A stretch of 64,000 nt of DNA, from NCBI RefSeq assembly GCF_001439695.1, contig NZ_JYLL01000002.1, positions 1 to 64,000 of the forward strand, given 5' to 3'. Under the pieces are notes generated by a model, which was not told where the DNA came from, searched no databases, and saw only the letters and a list, made by a program, of their open reading frames with translations. The position numbers and the translations under genes are program-made. The DNA is from Pseudomonas veronii. Lineage in GTDB: Bacteria > Pseudomonadota > Gammaproteobacteria > Pseudomonadales > Pseudomonadaceae. Shown here piece after piece: positions 26,516 through 35,386 of this stretch. Numbering within the stretch: the stretch's first letter is position 1; each line of letters opens with the position of its first letter.

Positions 26516-26605
26516 GGTGAAGTGTCCGAGTGGCTTAAGGAGCACGCCTGGAAAGTGTGTATACAAGAAATTGTATCGAGAGTTCGAATCTCTCCTTCAC
26601 CGCCA
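26516..26605 (+). tRNA. tRNA-Ser (anticodon GGA)
   Basis: A 90-base class II tRNA with encoded CCA. The acceptor arms GGTGAAG and CTTCACC pair perfectly. The anticodon stem CACGC/GTGTG encloses loop CTGGAAA, giving anticodon GGA at 26550-26552. A long variable arm (TATACAAGAAATTGTATC region) and T-loop GTTCGAATC complete it. Confidence 0.97.
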
Positions 26606-26616
26606 CATTCTGCAAA

Positions 26617-26657
26617 CACAAACCCCTGATTTTCCTAGTGAAAGTCGGGGGTTTGTG
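26617..26657 (+). terminator. Terminator after tRNA-Ser
   Basis: CACAAACCCC and GGGGTTTGTG form a perfect 10-bp stem, extended by paired bases inside, followed by a T-rich stretch. It starts 12 bases after the tRNA 3' end. Confidence 0.85.
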
Positions 26658-26891
26658 GTTTCTTGCGGCTGAAAAAAAGGCCATATAGGCCCAATGTGGG
26701 ACTGACGCTGTTTTTTTCCGTCAGCCTTCGGACACGCTCGCTCGGCGCGTTCAGAATTGGCAGGTGGGCTTCCAGGCTGGTTAAACGGGCTGCTTCGGTC
26801 AACGATGGTCGAAGAGGTGCCTGCGAAAACAAGGACGATTCATCCTGCATCGAATCGTTTGCAATTCTTCCGCCCATCCGGACTGCGTAAT

Positions 26892-28484
26892 ATGACCACC
26901 CGACCGAAGCCGAAACTCAACCTTCGTATTCTGATTCTTATCTTTGTAATGCTTTCGGCAATCGCAACCCTGGCCAACAGTTTTTGGGTGACGTTCACGA
27001 TTCAGAAGCAGGAGTTGATCGAGAATGCGCTGGAAGTGAACAAGGCCTACGCCTCTCGGATCGCCCGGAGTGTGGAGCAGGTACTCAATTCCGACCTCGA
27101 TAAATTGAAATACAGCTCGTTCGTCATTGGCAAAGCGTTTGGCGATAAGCAGAATTTGACGGAGGAAGCCCAGCGACTGTTTGGGCAAGACGCCAGTTTC
27201 AACTCCGTGTTGATCGCCGATGCGACGGGGACAATCATTGCCTCGGCTCCCGAAAACCTCCACCTCGATGGGCGCACGCTGCAACACCGCGAGCCTCTCA
27301 GCCTTCGCGTGCCGATAATCAGCAACGCGTTCAAGTCCATGGCTGGCAATCTGGTGGTCTTTGTCAGCCACCCCATATTCGACGCGAAAGGAGAGTACCT
27401 GGGGCTGATCGGGGGCAGTGTCCGACTTGAGCAGAGGAATACGCTCCAGGCGCTGATGGACACCAATGTGCGCAAGGACGGGGCGCATGTCTATCTTGTC
27501 GACAGCGCCCGCCGGGTGCTCTATCACTCCGATCCCGAGCACATCGGGACAGTCGCTGGAAAGGGGTTGATCGACGACGCGGCGCTCAGTCGCGACGGGG
27601 GAACATTGCAGGCGATAGATGCCGATGGCGTGCAAATGCTCGCCGGTTTCGCCAGGGTGCCCATCAGCGGTTGGGGGGTGATCTCGCAGCAGCCGCTCGA
27701 TAACATCCAAGCCATCCTGCGACACACCATGGCCAAGGTGGCGCAGGGCATCGCGCCGCTGGCGCTGTTCGGAATCGTGTTGATCTGGTGGCTGGGCGCG
27801 CGAATTTCGGTGCCGTTGTCCAGGCTTGCCGATTGCGCCAAACGGCTGGATTCGCCGGACAGCTACGAACGTATCAGCGCAATCCCGACGCGCTATTTCG
27901 AAAGCTGGCAGATTCGCAGAGCGCTGCTGCTCGGCGCCACCCTGCTGCAGGAAAAGATCGGCAAACTCAACCAGCAAGCGCAAACCGACGTGTTGACCGG
28001 GCTGGCCAATCGCCGGGCGATGCAGGACGTTCTGTTGCGCTGGCAGGATGCTGACAAAGCGTTCGCGGTCGTGTCCATGGACATCGATCACTTTAAGCGC
28101 GTGAACGATACGTTTGGCCATGGTGTGGGCGATGAAACGCTGCGCGCCATTGCGGGGCTCATGCAGCAGAATTCTCGGTCCAACGACCTGCCTTGTCGGG
28201 TCGGTGGCGAGGAGTTCGTATTGTTGTTACCCAATAGTTCGCTTCAGGTTGCAACGGATGTCGCCGAGCGACTGCGTGCCTCGATCGATGCCGCCAACAT
28301 CGAAACGGTCGGGCACATCACCGTTTCGCTGGGCGTCGCGCTATGGCATCCCGGTGGCGATTCGATATCCGCTGTGCTGGAGAGGGCTGATCAGCTTTTG
28401 TATCAAGCCAAGCAAAGCGGGCGTAATCGGGTGGTAGCGGAGCAGGCTCGATGGGAGGCTGTGGCTATCGGGTCAAACCTTTAA
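26892..28484 (+). CDS. Membrane-bound diguanylate cyclase with periplasmic dCache-like sensor
   Basis: Protein of 530 residues that should make cyclic di-GMP. The layout is TM helix about 13-35, a periplasmic dCache-type sensor (about 40-280), a second TM (about 283-303, LALFGIVLIWWLGARI), a short HAMP-like linker and a C-terminal GGDEF domain. The active site is intact as GGEEF at 438-442, with MDIDHFKRVND upstream. The inhibitory I-site RxxD is R429-SN-D432, so product feedback is expected. ATG 26892 is preferred over an upstream frame beginning 45 codons earlier, where no family similarity is seen. The signal it senses is unknown. Confidence 0.92.
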   Translation: MTTRPKPKLNLRILILIFVMLSAIATLANSFWVTFTIQKQELIENALEVNKAYASRIARSVEQVLNSDLDKLKYSSFVIGKAFGDKQNLTEEAQRLFGQDASFNSVLIADATGTIIASAPENLHLDGRTLQHREPLSLRVPIISNAFKSMAGNLVVFVSHPIFDAKGEYLGLIGGSVRLEQRNTLQALMDTNVRKDGAHVYLVDSARRVLYHSDPEHIGTVAGKGLIDDAALSRDGGTLQAIDADGVQMLAGFARVPISGWGVISQQPLDNIQAILRHTMAKVAQGIAPLALFGIVLIWWLGARISVPLSRLADCAKRLDSPDSYERISAIPTRYFESWQIRRALLLGATLLQEKIGKLNQQAQTDVLTGLANRRAMQDVLLRWQDADKAFAVVSMDIDHFKRVNDTFGHGVGDETLRAIAGLMQQNSRSNDLPCRVGGEEFVLLLPNSSLQVATDVAERLRASIDAANIETVGHITVSLGVALWHPGGDSISAVLERADQLLYQAKQSGRNRVVAEQARWEAVAIGSNL

Positions 28485-29521
28485 TGCCGATGCCGATGAT
28501 GAATATCCGGAAAATGTGGATGGCTATGCTTGATCGGGCTATGGGTATGCACGTGACTGTGCGGCATCGCCGGGTCCCACTCGAACGGGTGTTCATGTTG
28601 ATGGTGTTCATCGTGGACATGCCGATGCCCGTGTTCCGTCGCCTCATGCTGATGTGCATGGGCGTGGCGCTCGGTCAGGTGCAGCCACACCCCGGCGGCC
28701 ATCAGCGCGGCTGCAATCCAGAACGCGCCGGTCACCGACTCGCCCAGTACCAGCAAGGCCAGCGCGGCGCCGAGGAACGGCGCGGTAGAGAAATAAGCGC
28801 CGGTACGCGCACTGCCCAGCCCGCGTAAGGCCAGCACAAACAGCACCAGGCTGATGCCATAGCCGAGAAACCCGACCAGCAAGATCGGCGCGAGCTGCGC
28901 CAGGCCGGGGATCTGCGCGCCGAGATACAGCGCCAGGCTGCAGTTGACCACGCCCGCGATCAAGCCTTTGGCGCCGGCGATAAACAATGCGTCCGAGGCC
29001 GACACTTTACGTGTCAGGTTGTTATCGATGCCCCAGCACAGGCAGGCCACCGCCACGGCGAGCGGCCCGGTCCAATCGTGACTGTCGGCGCCGCCTTGGG
29101 GCCATGACAACGCCACGCCACCCAGCACAATCGCAATCATCCCGAGGACGATGCGACGGTCTGCGTTTTCCCTGAACACGAGCCAGGCGATCAACGCGGT
29201 CAATACCGATTCAAGGTTGAGCATCAGCGACGCGGTGGCGCCCGAGGTGCGGGTCAGGCCGAACATCAGGGCCACGGGCCCGAGGATGCCGCCGAACGCA
29301 ATGGCGCCGAGCAGCCAGGGCCATTCGGAGGGGGTCAAGCCGGTGGGGGTCCAGCCGCGATCGCGGATCAGGCGCACGATGGCGAGTCCGGCACCGCTGC
29401 CGAGGTAAAGCAGGCCTGCGAGCAGCACGGGCGAGAGGCCCAGGCCGAGGCTTTTGGCGAGCGGGGTGCTGGCGCCGAACAGCGCGGCGGCGGCGAGTGC
29501 GTAAAGGATACTGAGGTTCAT
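28481..29521 (-). CDS. EamA/DMT-family transporter with a His-rich C-terminal tail
   Basis: Protein of 346 residues with ten predicted membrane helices in two EamA repeats (first starts MNLSILYALAAAALFGASTP). Residues 282-346 form a cytoplasmic tail of 65 residues with 23 His plus Asp/Glu, in HxH and HHxH strings. Such tails usually bind zinc, nickel or copper. The tail suggests a metal or metal-complex role, but EamA proteins mostly export amino acids or metabolites. It converges on the diguanylate cyclase, sharing 4 bases. Confidence 0.88.
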   Translation of the reverse strand: MNLSILYALAAAALFGASTPLAKSLGLGLSPVLLAGLLYLGSGAGLAIVRLIRDRGWTPTGLTPSEWPWLLGAIAFGGILGPVALMFGLTRTSGATASLMLNLESVLTALIAWLVFRENADRRIVLGMIAIVLGGVALSWPQGGADSHDWTGPLAVAVACLCWGIDNNLTRKVSASDALFIAGAKGLIAGVVNCSLALYLGAQIPGLAQLAPILLVGFLGYGISLVLFVLALRGLGSARTGAYFSTAPFLGAALALLVLGESVTGAFWIAAALMAAGVWLHLTERHAHAHQHEATEHGHRHVHDEHHQHEHPFEWDPAMPHSHVHTHSPIKHSHPHFPDIHHRHRH

Positions 29522-29598
29522 GGGCCATCCTCGAAAGGTTGGCCCATGATACGTCGCTTGCTCAGGTCAAATCCCGCGCAAATAGAGCAACGTCCGGC

Positions 29599-29934
29599 TT
29601 AGTGTGCAGTTTTCAGCTTGACCACATCACCGGAGATCTTGGTGGTGTAACCGCTCAGCACCCAAGCCCAGAACCATTTTTCCTGGACTTCGGTATTGAT
29701 CAGCGCGTCGCCACCTTTTGCCTGGATGGCAGCCGTCTGGGCGCGGACGAAACGGCTGTTCTGGCCGATCGGGATAACACCGAACAGCATGATGCCGGTG
29801 GCGCTGGCTTCACTGTGACCCAGCACGGTGTATTGGCTGCTGTCGTATTGCGGGGATTTGATGGCGGTGCCGGTGCAGCCGGCGAGGGTGAAACCGAGAA
29901 CTGCTGCTGCAACCACTTTACTGACGTACTTCAC
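29599..29934 (-). CDS. Small uncharacterised lipoprotein
   Basis: Protein of 111 residues with a signal peptide and lipobox LAGC (lipidated Cys at about residue 20). The mature part contains GIMLFGVIPIGQNSRFVRAQ and later WAWVLSGYTTKISGDVVKL. The motif GxxPIG with small hydrophobic segments recalls TRL-like/DUF lipoproteins, but I do not assign a family. It stands alone and is convergent with nothing nearby. Confidence 0.72.
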   Translation of the reverse strand: MKYVSKVVAAAVLGFTLAGCTGTAIKSPQYDSSQYTVLGHSEASATGIMLFGVIPIGQNSRFVRAQTAAIQAKGGDALINTEVQEKWFWAWVLSGYTTKISGDVVKLKTAH

Positions 29935-30026
29935 TGAGTAACTCCATGGACTGAATCCCGAGATTCAATTCTCGGGGGCGATACTCTAAACGCTCCTGTA
30001 ACAGATTGAAATCAATCGCCCGTCGT

Positions 30027-30380
30027 TCAGGCTTGCACATACACCCAAGCCGTGAGGCCCGATGCCAGCGCCACGCTGACCCGCTTGTAGTCGGACACTT
30101 CATACGCATCCGCCGCCGCCAACTCCTGCTCGCTAATCTGAAACACCATGCCTTCAACGCTGGCGCCTTGTTCGGTGCTCGGCGCGACGATCGGGTGGTG
30201 GGTCTTGCCACTGGTGGCCAGCACTTGCGGGTCGGTAATTTCTACCCAGTTTTTCGAGTAGCCCAACATGGCATCGTGCTGGCCTGCCAGTTCTCGGCCG
30301 AAGTTGGCGAGTTGGACTGCTTTGTCCTGCAGGGTGCCGTAGGAAAACAACAGCACGGGAAATTCGGCGTAGCGTTCCAT
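30027..30380 (-). CDS. Gamma-glutamylcyclotransferase-like (AIG2/GGCT fold) protein
   Basis: Protein of 117 residues with the GGCT fold. The hallmark glycine-rich segment LLFSYGTL is at about residues 10-17, and the acidic catalytic region is represented by VEGMVFQISEQELAAADAYE. The length suits the short AIG2-like group. AAAGGAA precedes the ATG. It follows the M24 peptidase gene on the same strand after 18 bases, so they are likely co-transcribed. The substrate is unknown. Confidence 0.82.
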   Translation of the reverse strand: MERYAEFPVLLFSYGTLQDKAVQLANFGRELAGQHDAMLGYSKNWVEITDPQVLATSGKTHHPIVAPSTEQGASVEGMVFQISEQELAAADAYEVSDYKRVSVALASGLTAWVYVQA

Positions 30381-30398
30381 TCTGGTTCCTTTGAACGA

Positions 30399-31058
30399 TT
30401 AAGCGAGGAGGTCTTCATAGAATGCGCCATACGGCTTGCTCGGGTGAGCGATCTGGATCTCCAGAATCCACAACCCTGCATTCGGGTAGTGCTCGAAGTC
30501 GCCGAGGTTGCCGCCACGATGGATCGCGTGGGGAAAGTCGCTGACGCGGTGGCCCTTGATGTCGAGGTTCAACTGCCAGCCCATGGCCTGGGCTTGTGCC
30601 TCGGCGTAGCGGTAGAGTTCGAGGCCGATGACCTGGTCGTTTTTCCAGCGAGCTTGCACGCGGTCGAACAGCGCTTTGGCCGCGTTGGCGCAGGCGATCA
30701 TGTCCGGGTCGGTGCCGGTGGTGAACGTGGCGCCGGCGTCGCCTTCGTGACCTTGCCAGACCGCGCCCATGTCGATGAAGAAAATATCGTTTTCACCCAG
30801 TACCGGGTCGCCGTCGGAGTGTTGCTTGAAGGCCTTGAGGGTATTGGCGCCGAAGCGCACCAGCAGCGGGTGCCAGATGCGCTGCATGTCGAGGTCGGCG
30901 AGGACGTGTTTGCCCAGCTCGCGCGCTTCGGATTCGAGCATGCCGGGGCGGATGCGTTGGGCCAGTTGTTCGATGGCCTGCCAGGTCATGGCCTGGGCGT
31001 AGCGCATGGATTCGATACTGTAGGCTGCGCCCACGGCTTCTTTGGGTAGTACGGACAC
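30399..31058 (-). CDS. M24-family metallopeptidase fold protein (short, pita-bread fold)
   Basis: Protein of 219 residues of the methionine-aminopeptidase / proline-peptidase fold. Metal ligands are represented by FFIDMGAVWQGHEGDAGATF (Asp pair), DFPHAIHRGG (His) and ILEIQIAHP (Glu). It lacks the N-terminal domain of Xaa-Pro peptidases. The start is GTG 31058, supported by AAGGAG 6 bases upstream. The GGCT-fold gene follows 18 bases later, which suggests a small peptide or glutathione-related salvage role; this is inference. Confidence 0.8.
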   Translation of the reverse strand: MSVLPKEAVGAAYSIESMRYAQAMTWQAIEQLAQRIRPGMLESEARELGKHVLADLDMQRIWHPLLVRFGANTLKAFKQHSDGDPVLGENDIFFIDMGAVWQGHEGDAGATFTTGTDPDMIACANAAKALFDRVQARWKNDQVIGLELYRYAEAQAQAMGWQLNLDIKGHRVSDFPHAIHRGGNLGDFEHYPNAGLWILEIQIAHPSKPYGAFYEDLLA

Positions 31059-31135
31059 CGGTATCTCCTTGTGCGGTGGTTAGCGTTATGCGGTTTACTA
31101 TATAGCGATGGGTGTTGGGCGCCCAAGCGAAATTA

Positions 31136-31714
31136 TCAGAAATGCAGCCCCGCCAGGCCGCCCAGCACCAAGGCCACACCGCCCGCGGTATACGACAGGC
31201 GCTTCAACCATTCCTTGCGCGTCAACAACGTGATCGCCGCCAACGAAATCGCGATCTGAATCGCCGTCATCGCCTGGGCCCAGCGGTGATGCTGGTGCAA
31301 GGCTTCTTCGGATTTCTGATCCCATTCCCGTGAGGTTGCCTCCAGCTTTTCGGCCTGTTTGCGCACGTCTTCCTTCTGGCCCTTGTAGCGCTCGCTCTCA
31401 TCCTTGTAATGCGCGGCGTCCACACCGGGAATATGGGTAGCCAGTTCCGCCAGGTTTTGCCGGCTGGATTTGGCCTGGTAGTAGTTCCACTGGTTGGCGG
31501 CTTCGGTCTTGAAAATGGCAGCGTTGTTCTTGTCCATCGCCGCTTCGCTTTCGGTGGAGCCGGCCTGGTAGCTGAGCATGGCGCCAAGGGTGGCCATCAG
31601 CGCGGTCATCACGGCAATGCGGCTGGCGAAATTGTCACCGCGCGCGTGGGCATGTTCGGTGGTGTGTTCGATGTGTTTTTCGTGGGGGCTGGGGACTTCG
31701 AAGGCTTCGGTCAT
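31136..31714 (-). CDS. DUF4337 family membrane protein
   Basis: Protein of 192 residues. Its parts are an acidic His-containing N-terminus, one membrane helix (about 35-55), a long helical linker of charged residues (about 60-140, coiled coil), and two C-terminal membrane helices. The pattern and the stretch ALMATLGAMLSYQAGSTESEAA match DUF4337. Function is unknown. It is preceded by the LysR gene and shares no clear operon. Confidence 0.8.
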   Translation of the reverse strand: MTEAFEVPSPHEKHIEHTTEHAHARGDNFASRIAVMTALMATLGAMLSYQAGSTESEAAMDKNNAAIFKTEAANQWNYYQAKSSRQNLAELATHIPGVDAAHYKDESERYKGQKEDVRKQAEKLEATSREWDQKSEEALHQHHRWAQAMTAIQIAISLAAITLLTRKEWLKRLSYTAGGVALVLGGLAGLHF

Positions 31715-31768
31715 GGCGGCGGCTGTGAAGGGATTGAGGGATTTTCATTGTTCCTCAGCGAAGCTGTC

Positions 31769-32653
31769 TCAATCCTGTACGTAACGTTGCAAACCCGCCA
31801 CCAGCGCATCAAACGTCGCCCGGCAGCGCGGGCTGTTGCGCAGGTCTTCGTGCATGGTGACCCAGGTGTCGAGTTTGAGCGCGAATGCCTCCGGCAGTAC
31901 CCGGCGCAGGCGCGTGTCTTGTTGGGCCAGCTTGACCTGGCATCCGCCGATGCCGGCGCCGGCACGGATCAGCGCCAGTTGCGCCAGGTCGCTGTCGCTG
32001 CTGAGGGCGAAGGTGCCGCGCTCGAAGCCTTTGACGGCCAGGCTGCGGATAAACGCGTTTTCCCGGTCGTAGCCGATCACCGCGTGGTCGGTCAGGTCTT
32101 TCAACTCTTGCGGCGTACCGTGCTGGTGCAGGTAATCGTCGCGGGCATGCAGGCCGACTTCGATCAGGCCGATGCGCTGTGCCAGCAATTGCTCCTGGCT
32201 GGGGCGGACCATCCGCACGGCGATGTCGGCTTCCAATTGCAGCAGGTCGCTCAGGCGGTTGGTCAGGACCAGTTCGACCTTGAGCTGAGGATGCTGTTGG
32301 CGCAACCGCGTGATGATCGGCGGCAGTACTTCCACGCCGACCACTTCACTGGCGGAGACACGCACCACGCCGCGCACTTCGTCGCCCTGGGAGGAGGCGC
32401 TGCGTTCCAGGGCGGCGGCCGTGCGCTCCATGGTCTCGGCGTGGGCCCTCATGGTGTGAGCCACTGCCGTCGGCAGCAGGCCGGTGGGGGAGCGAGTGAA
32501 CAGCACCACGCCCAGGGCCGTTTCCAGCGCGGCAATGTGCCGACCGACGGTGGGCTGTGTGATGCCGAGCTGCCGTGCGGCCCCCGACAGCGATCCTTCC
32601 TTGAGTACGCCAAGAAACGATCGGTAAAGCTCCCAACCAATGTTCAATGCCAT
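31769..32653 (-). CDS. LysR family transcriptional regulator
   Basis: Regulator of 294 residues with an N-terminal winged helix (MALNIGWELYRSFLGVLKEG, then ARQLGITQPTVGRHIAALE) and a periplasmic-binding-fold effector domain (RVSASEVVGVEVLPPIITRL, LQLEADIAVRMVRPSQEQ). It is divergent from the NAD-dependent epimerase gene at 32747 across 93 bases, its most likely target. The effector is unknown. Confidence 0.9.
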   Translation of the reverse strand: MALNIGWELYRSFLGVLKEGSLSGAARQLGITQPTVGRHIAALETALGVVLFTRSPTGLLPTAVAHTMRAHAETMERTAAALERSASSQGDEVRGVVRVSASEVVGVEVLPPIITRLRQQHPQLKVELVLTNRLSDLLQLEADIAVRMVRPSQEQLLAQRIGLIEVGLHARDDYLHQHGTPQELKDLTDHAVIGYDRENAFIRSLAVKGFERGTFALSSDSDLAQLALIRAGAGIGGCQVKLAQQDTRLRRVLPEAFALKLDTWVTMHEDLRNSPRCRATFDALVAGLQRYVQD

Positions 32654-32746
32654 GCGTAAATGTATAGCGTCTGGATGGTCTTCGGCAATTCCTCTATAGC
32701 CAGGCTACGAACAGAATGGCCACTCCAACCAACGTGGGAGCGGGTG

Positions 32747-33715
32747 ATGAGCAAGGTACTGGTATTGGGTGCAACCGGCGGTATCGGCGGCGAAGTGGCG
32801 CGACAGTTGAGCGTGGCGGGCTGGCAGGTGTGTGCGTTGACCCGGGATGTCGCCAAGGCCCGTAGCCAGAATGCCGCCTATACCTGGCTCAAAGGCGATG
32901 CGCTCAATCGCCAGGACGTCATCGCTGCCGCCCGTGGCTGCGCGGTGATCATCCATGGGGTGAACCCGCCGGGCTATCGCAATTGGGCCGAGCAGGTGCT
33001 GCCGATGATCGACAACACCATTGCTGCCGCCATCGCCGAGCGCGCGACCATCGTGTTGCCCGGCACGGTCTACAACTTCGGGCCGGATGCGTTCCCGGTG
33101 CTTTCCGAAGACTCACCCCAGCACCCGCTGACCCGCAAGGGCGCGATACGTGTGCAACTGGAGCAGCGCTTGCTTCAGTCTTCCCGCGAGGGCGCTCGTG
33201 TAGTGATCGTGCGTGCCGGGGATTTTTTCGGCGCCGGAGCGGCCAACAATTGGTTCTCCCAAGGCCTGGTCAAACCCGGTAAACCGGTGCGCGCGGTCAG
33301 CGCCCCAGGTGCGCCAGGCGTCGCCCACCAATGGGCCTACCTGCCGGATGTGGCGCGCACCATGCTCGAGTTGATTGAGCGCCGCGCCGCCCTCGACGCC
33401 TTTGCCTGCTTTCATATGGCCGGGCACGTGGACAGTGATGGCACGCAGATGAGCCAGGCGATCCAGCGCGTAGTGTTACGCAGGACGGGCCTGCAACCGC
33501 GTGTAGGCGTATTTCCCTGGTGGCTGTTGAAGTTGGCTGCGCCGTTTGTCGTGACCTTTCGCGAGATACAGGAGATGCGTTATCTGTGGCAAACCCCGTT
33601 GCGTATGGATAACCAACGCTTGCTTGCGGCCCTGGGCCACGAACCCCATACGCCGTTGGAGCACGCGGTGGAGGCCGCATTGACCAGCCTGGGCTGCCTG
33701 CCCACGCCGGCCTGA
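32747..33715 (+). CDS. NAD(P)-dependent epimerase/dehydratase family protein
   Basis: Extended short-chain dehydrogenase fold of 322 residues. The nucleotide motif is VLGATGGIGGEVARQL at the N-terminus, with the catalytic-type region VVIVRAGDFFG and a C-terminal substrate domain. The start at 32747 follows GGGAG by about 8 bases; the longer reading to 32660 is unsupported. It is divergent from a LysR regulator. The substrate is unknown. Confidence 0.85.
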   Translation: MSKVLVLGATGGIGGEVARQLSVAGWQVCALTRDVAKARSQNAAYTWLKGDALNRQDVIAAARGCAVIIHGVNPPGYRNWAEQVLPMIDNTIAAAIAERATIVLPGTVYNFGPDAFPVLSEDSPQHPLTRKGAIRVQLEQRLLQSSREGARVVIVRAGDFFGAGAANNWFSQGLVKPGKPVRAVSAPGAPGVAHQWAYLPDVARTMLELIERRAALDAFACFHMAGHVDSDGTQMSQAIQRVVLRRTGLQPRVGVFPWWLLKLAAPFVVTFREIQEMRYLWQTPLRMDNQRLLAALGHEPHTPLEHAVEAALTSLGCLPTPA

Positions 33716-33805
33716 TCAGGCGCACAGCCTAAAAGGTTGCCTGCCGACAAGCGTGGCCGTTATTGTGCTGAATCCTTTTAGTCCTACCTCCAGGGTTTCG
33801 TCACG

Positions 33806-34495
33806 ATGAATGCACCGCGTAGCGCAGTCGGTCCGATCAAGGCCGTGATTTTCGATATGGACGGCTTGTTGCTGGATACCGAAGGCATCTACACCGAAGT
33901 GACGCAGATCATCGCCGAACGCTTCGGGCGTACCTATGACTGGGGGATCAAACAGCACATCATCGGGCGCGGGGCCCAGGACCTGGCCGACTACGTGGTC
34001 AAGGCGCTGGACCTGCCGATCACGGCGGCTGAGTTCCTCGAAATCCGTGAGCCGCTGATGAGCGAGCGTTTCCCCAGGGCGTTGGGCATGCCCGGCGCCG
34101 AAGCGTTGGTACGGCACCTGAACGCGCACAATATTCCGATTGCGGTGGGCACCAGTTCGTCGCGCAACTCCTTTGGCCACAAGACCACGCTGCACCGCGA
34201 ATGGTTTGGCCTGTTCGGCACCATCGTCACGGCTGACGACCCGGAAGTCGGTGCCGCCAAACCTGCGCCGGACATCTTCCTCACCGCCGCGCGGCGCCTG
34301 GGCATCGCGCCGCAAGATTGCCTGGTGTTTGAAGACTCGCCGTTCGGCGTCACCGCAGCAAAGGCGGCCCGGATGACTGCCATCGCCGTGCCCGACGAAG
34401 CCATGGCCGACAGCAAGTACCACCACGCCGACCAGATCATCCGCAAACTCGCGGACTTCGACCTCGCCGCCTACGGCCTGCCGCCCATGTCCTGA
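33806..34495 (+). CDS. HAD superfamily hydrolase, phosphoglycolate/beta-PGM type
   Basis: Cytoplasmic hydrolase of 229 residues. The nucleophile Asp17 and acid/base Asp19 are in VIFDMDGLLLDTEG. Motif II is Thr/Ser in PIAVGTSSSRNSFG, motif III Lys in GAAKPAPDIF and motif IV Asp in LVFEDSPFG. The cap lies between residues 20 and 95. The substrate, such as a sugar phosphate, cannot be named. It stands between the epimerase gene and a convergent SDR gene. Confidence 0.9.
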   Translation: MNAPRSAVGPIKAVIFDMDGLLLDTEGIYTEVTQIIAERFGRTYDWGIKQHIIGRGAQDLADYVVKALDLPITAAEFLEIREPLMSERFPRALGMPGAEALVRHLNAHNIPIAVGTSSSRNSFGHKTTLHREWFGLFGTIVTADDPEVGAAKPAPDIFLTAARRLGIAPQDCLVFEDSPFGVTAAKAARMTAIAVPDEAMADSKYHHADQIIRKLADFDLAAYGLPPMS

Positions 34496-34513
34496 CCCGG
34501 CGCCTACAGGCGG

Positions 34514-35260
34514 TTATGCGCTGAAGCCACCGTCGATGGTCAGGCTGGCCCCAGTGATGTAACCCGCTTCCGGCCCGGCCAGGTAGGCCACAAAGCTGGC
34601 GATCTCCTCGACATGGCCATAACGGCCCACCGCCATCAACCCGATCAGGCTCTCGGCGAACTCACTGTTCGCCGGGTTCATGTCGGTGTCCACCGGCCCT
34701 GGCTGCACGTTGTTAATGGTGATGCCACGTGGCCCCAGGTCCCGCGCCAGGCCCTTGGTCAGGCCGACCAGCGCCGCCTTGCTCATCGCATACGGCCCGC
34801 CGCCGCCAAAGGGCATGCGTTCGGCGTTGGTGCTGCCGATGTTGATCACGCGGCCGCCTTCGCCCATGTGCTTGGCCGCTTCCTGAGTGGCGATGAATAC
34901 GCTGCGCACGTTGATTGCCAGGGTCTGGTCGAAGTCCTCCAGTTTGAAGTCTTCCAGCGGCGCGATGGCCAGCACGCCGGCGTTGTTCACCAGGATATCC
35001 AGGCGCCCAAAGGCTTGGACCGTGGCGTTGACCGCGTTGCGAATCGCCGTGGCATCGGCGCTGTCGGCCTGAATCGCCAGGGCTTTGCCGCCGGCGCTGA
35101 TCACGCTGTTCTGCAGTTCTGCGGCCTTGGCGGCGGAACTGACGTAGGTAAAGGCGACGGCCGCACCTTGCGCCGCAAGACGCTTGACGATGGCGGCGCC
35201 GATGCCGCGTGAACCGCCTTGAATCAAGGCGACTTTGCCGCTGAGGTTCTGGGTAGTCAT
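34514..35260 (-). CDS. Short-chain dehydrogenase/reductase (SDR)
   Basis: Classical SDR of 248 residues. The cofactor motif GGSRGIG is at 15-21 and NNAG at 93-96. The catalytic residues are Ser144, Tyr158 and Lys162 (YAMSK). The start at 35260 has GAGGAGA upstream; a frame beginning at 35281 is not supported. It is divergent from a LysR regulator at 35387, the likely controller. The substrate is unknown. Confidence 0.92.
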   Translation of the reverse strand: MTTQNLSGKVALIQGGSRGIGAAIVKRLAAQGAAVAFTYVSSAAKAAELQNSVISAGGKALAIQADSADATAIRNAVNATVQAFGRLDILVNNAGVLAIAPLEDFKLEDFDQTLAINVRSVFIATQEAAKHMGEGGRVINIGSTNAERMPFGGGGPYAMSKAALVGLTKGLARDLGPRGITINNVQPGPVDTDMNPANSEFAESLIGLMAVGRYGHVEEIASFVAYLAGPEAGYITGASLTIDGGFSA

Positions 35261-35386
35261 GTTGATCTCCTCACTGTTCAAGGCGGGATGCCTTGTGGAT
35301 GCAGCCGAGTATCGACCTCACCCGCCGCTGTCGGTAGACCCGGATTGCTATAGTCTGTGTAAACCAAAAGTTTAGAGTGGGCAGAT

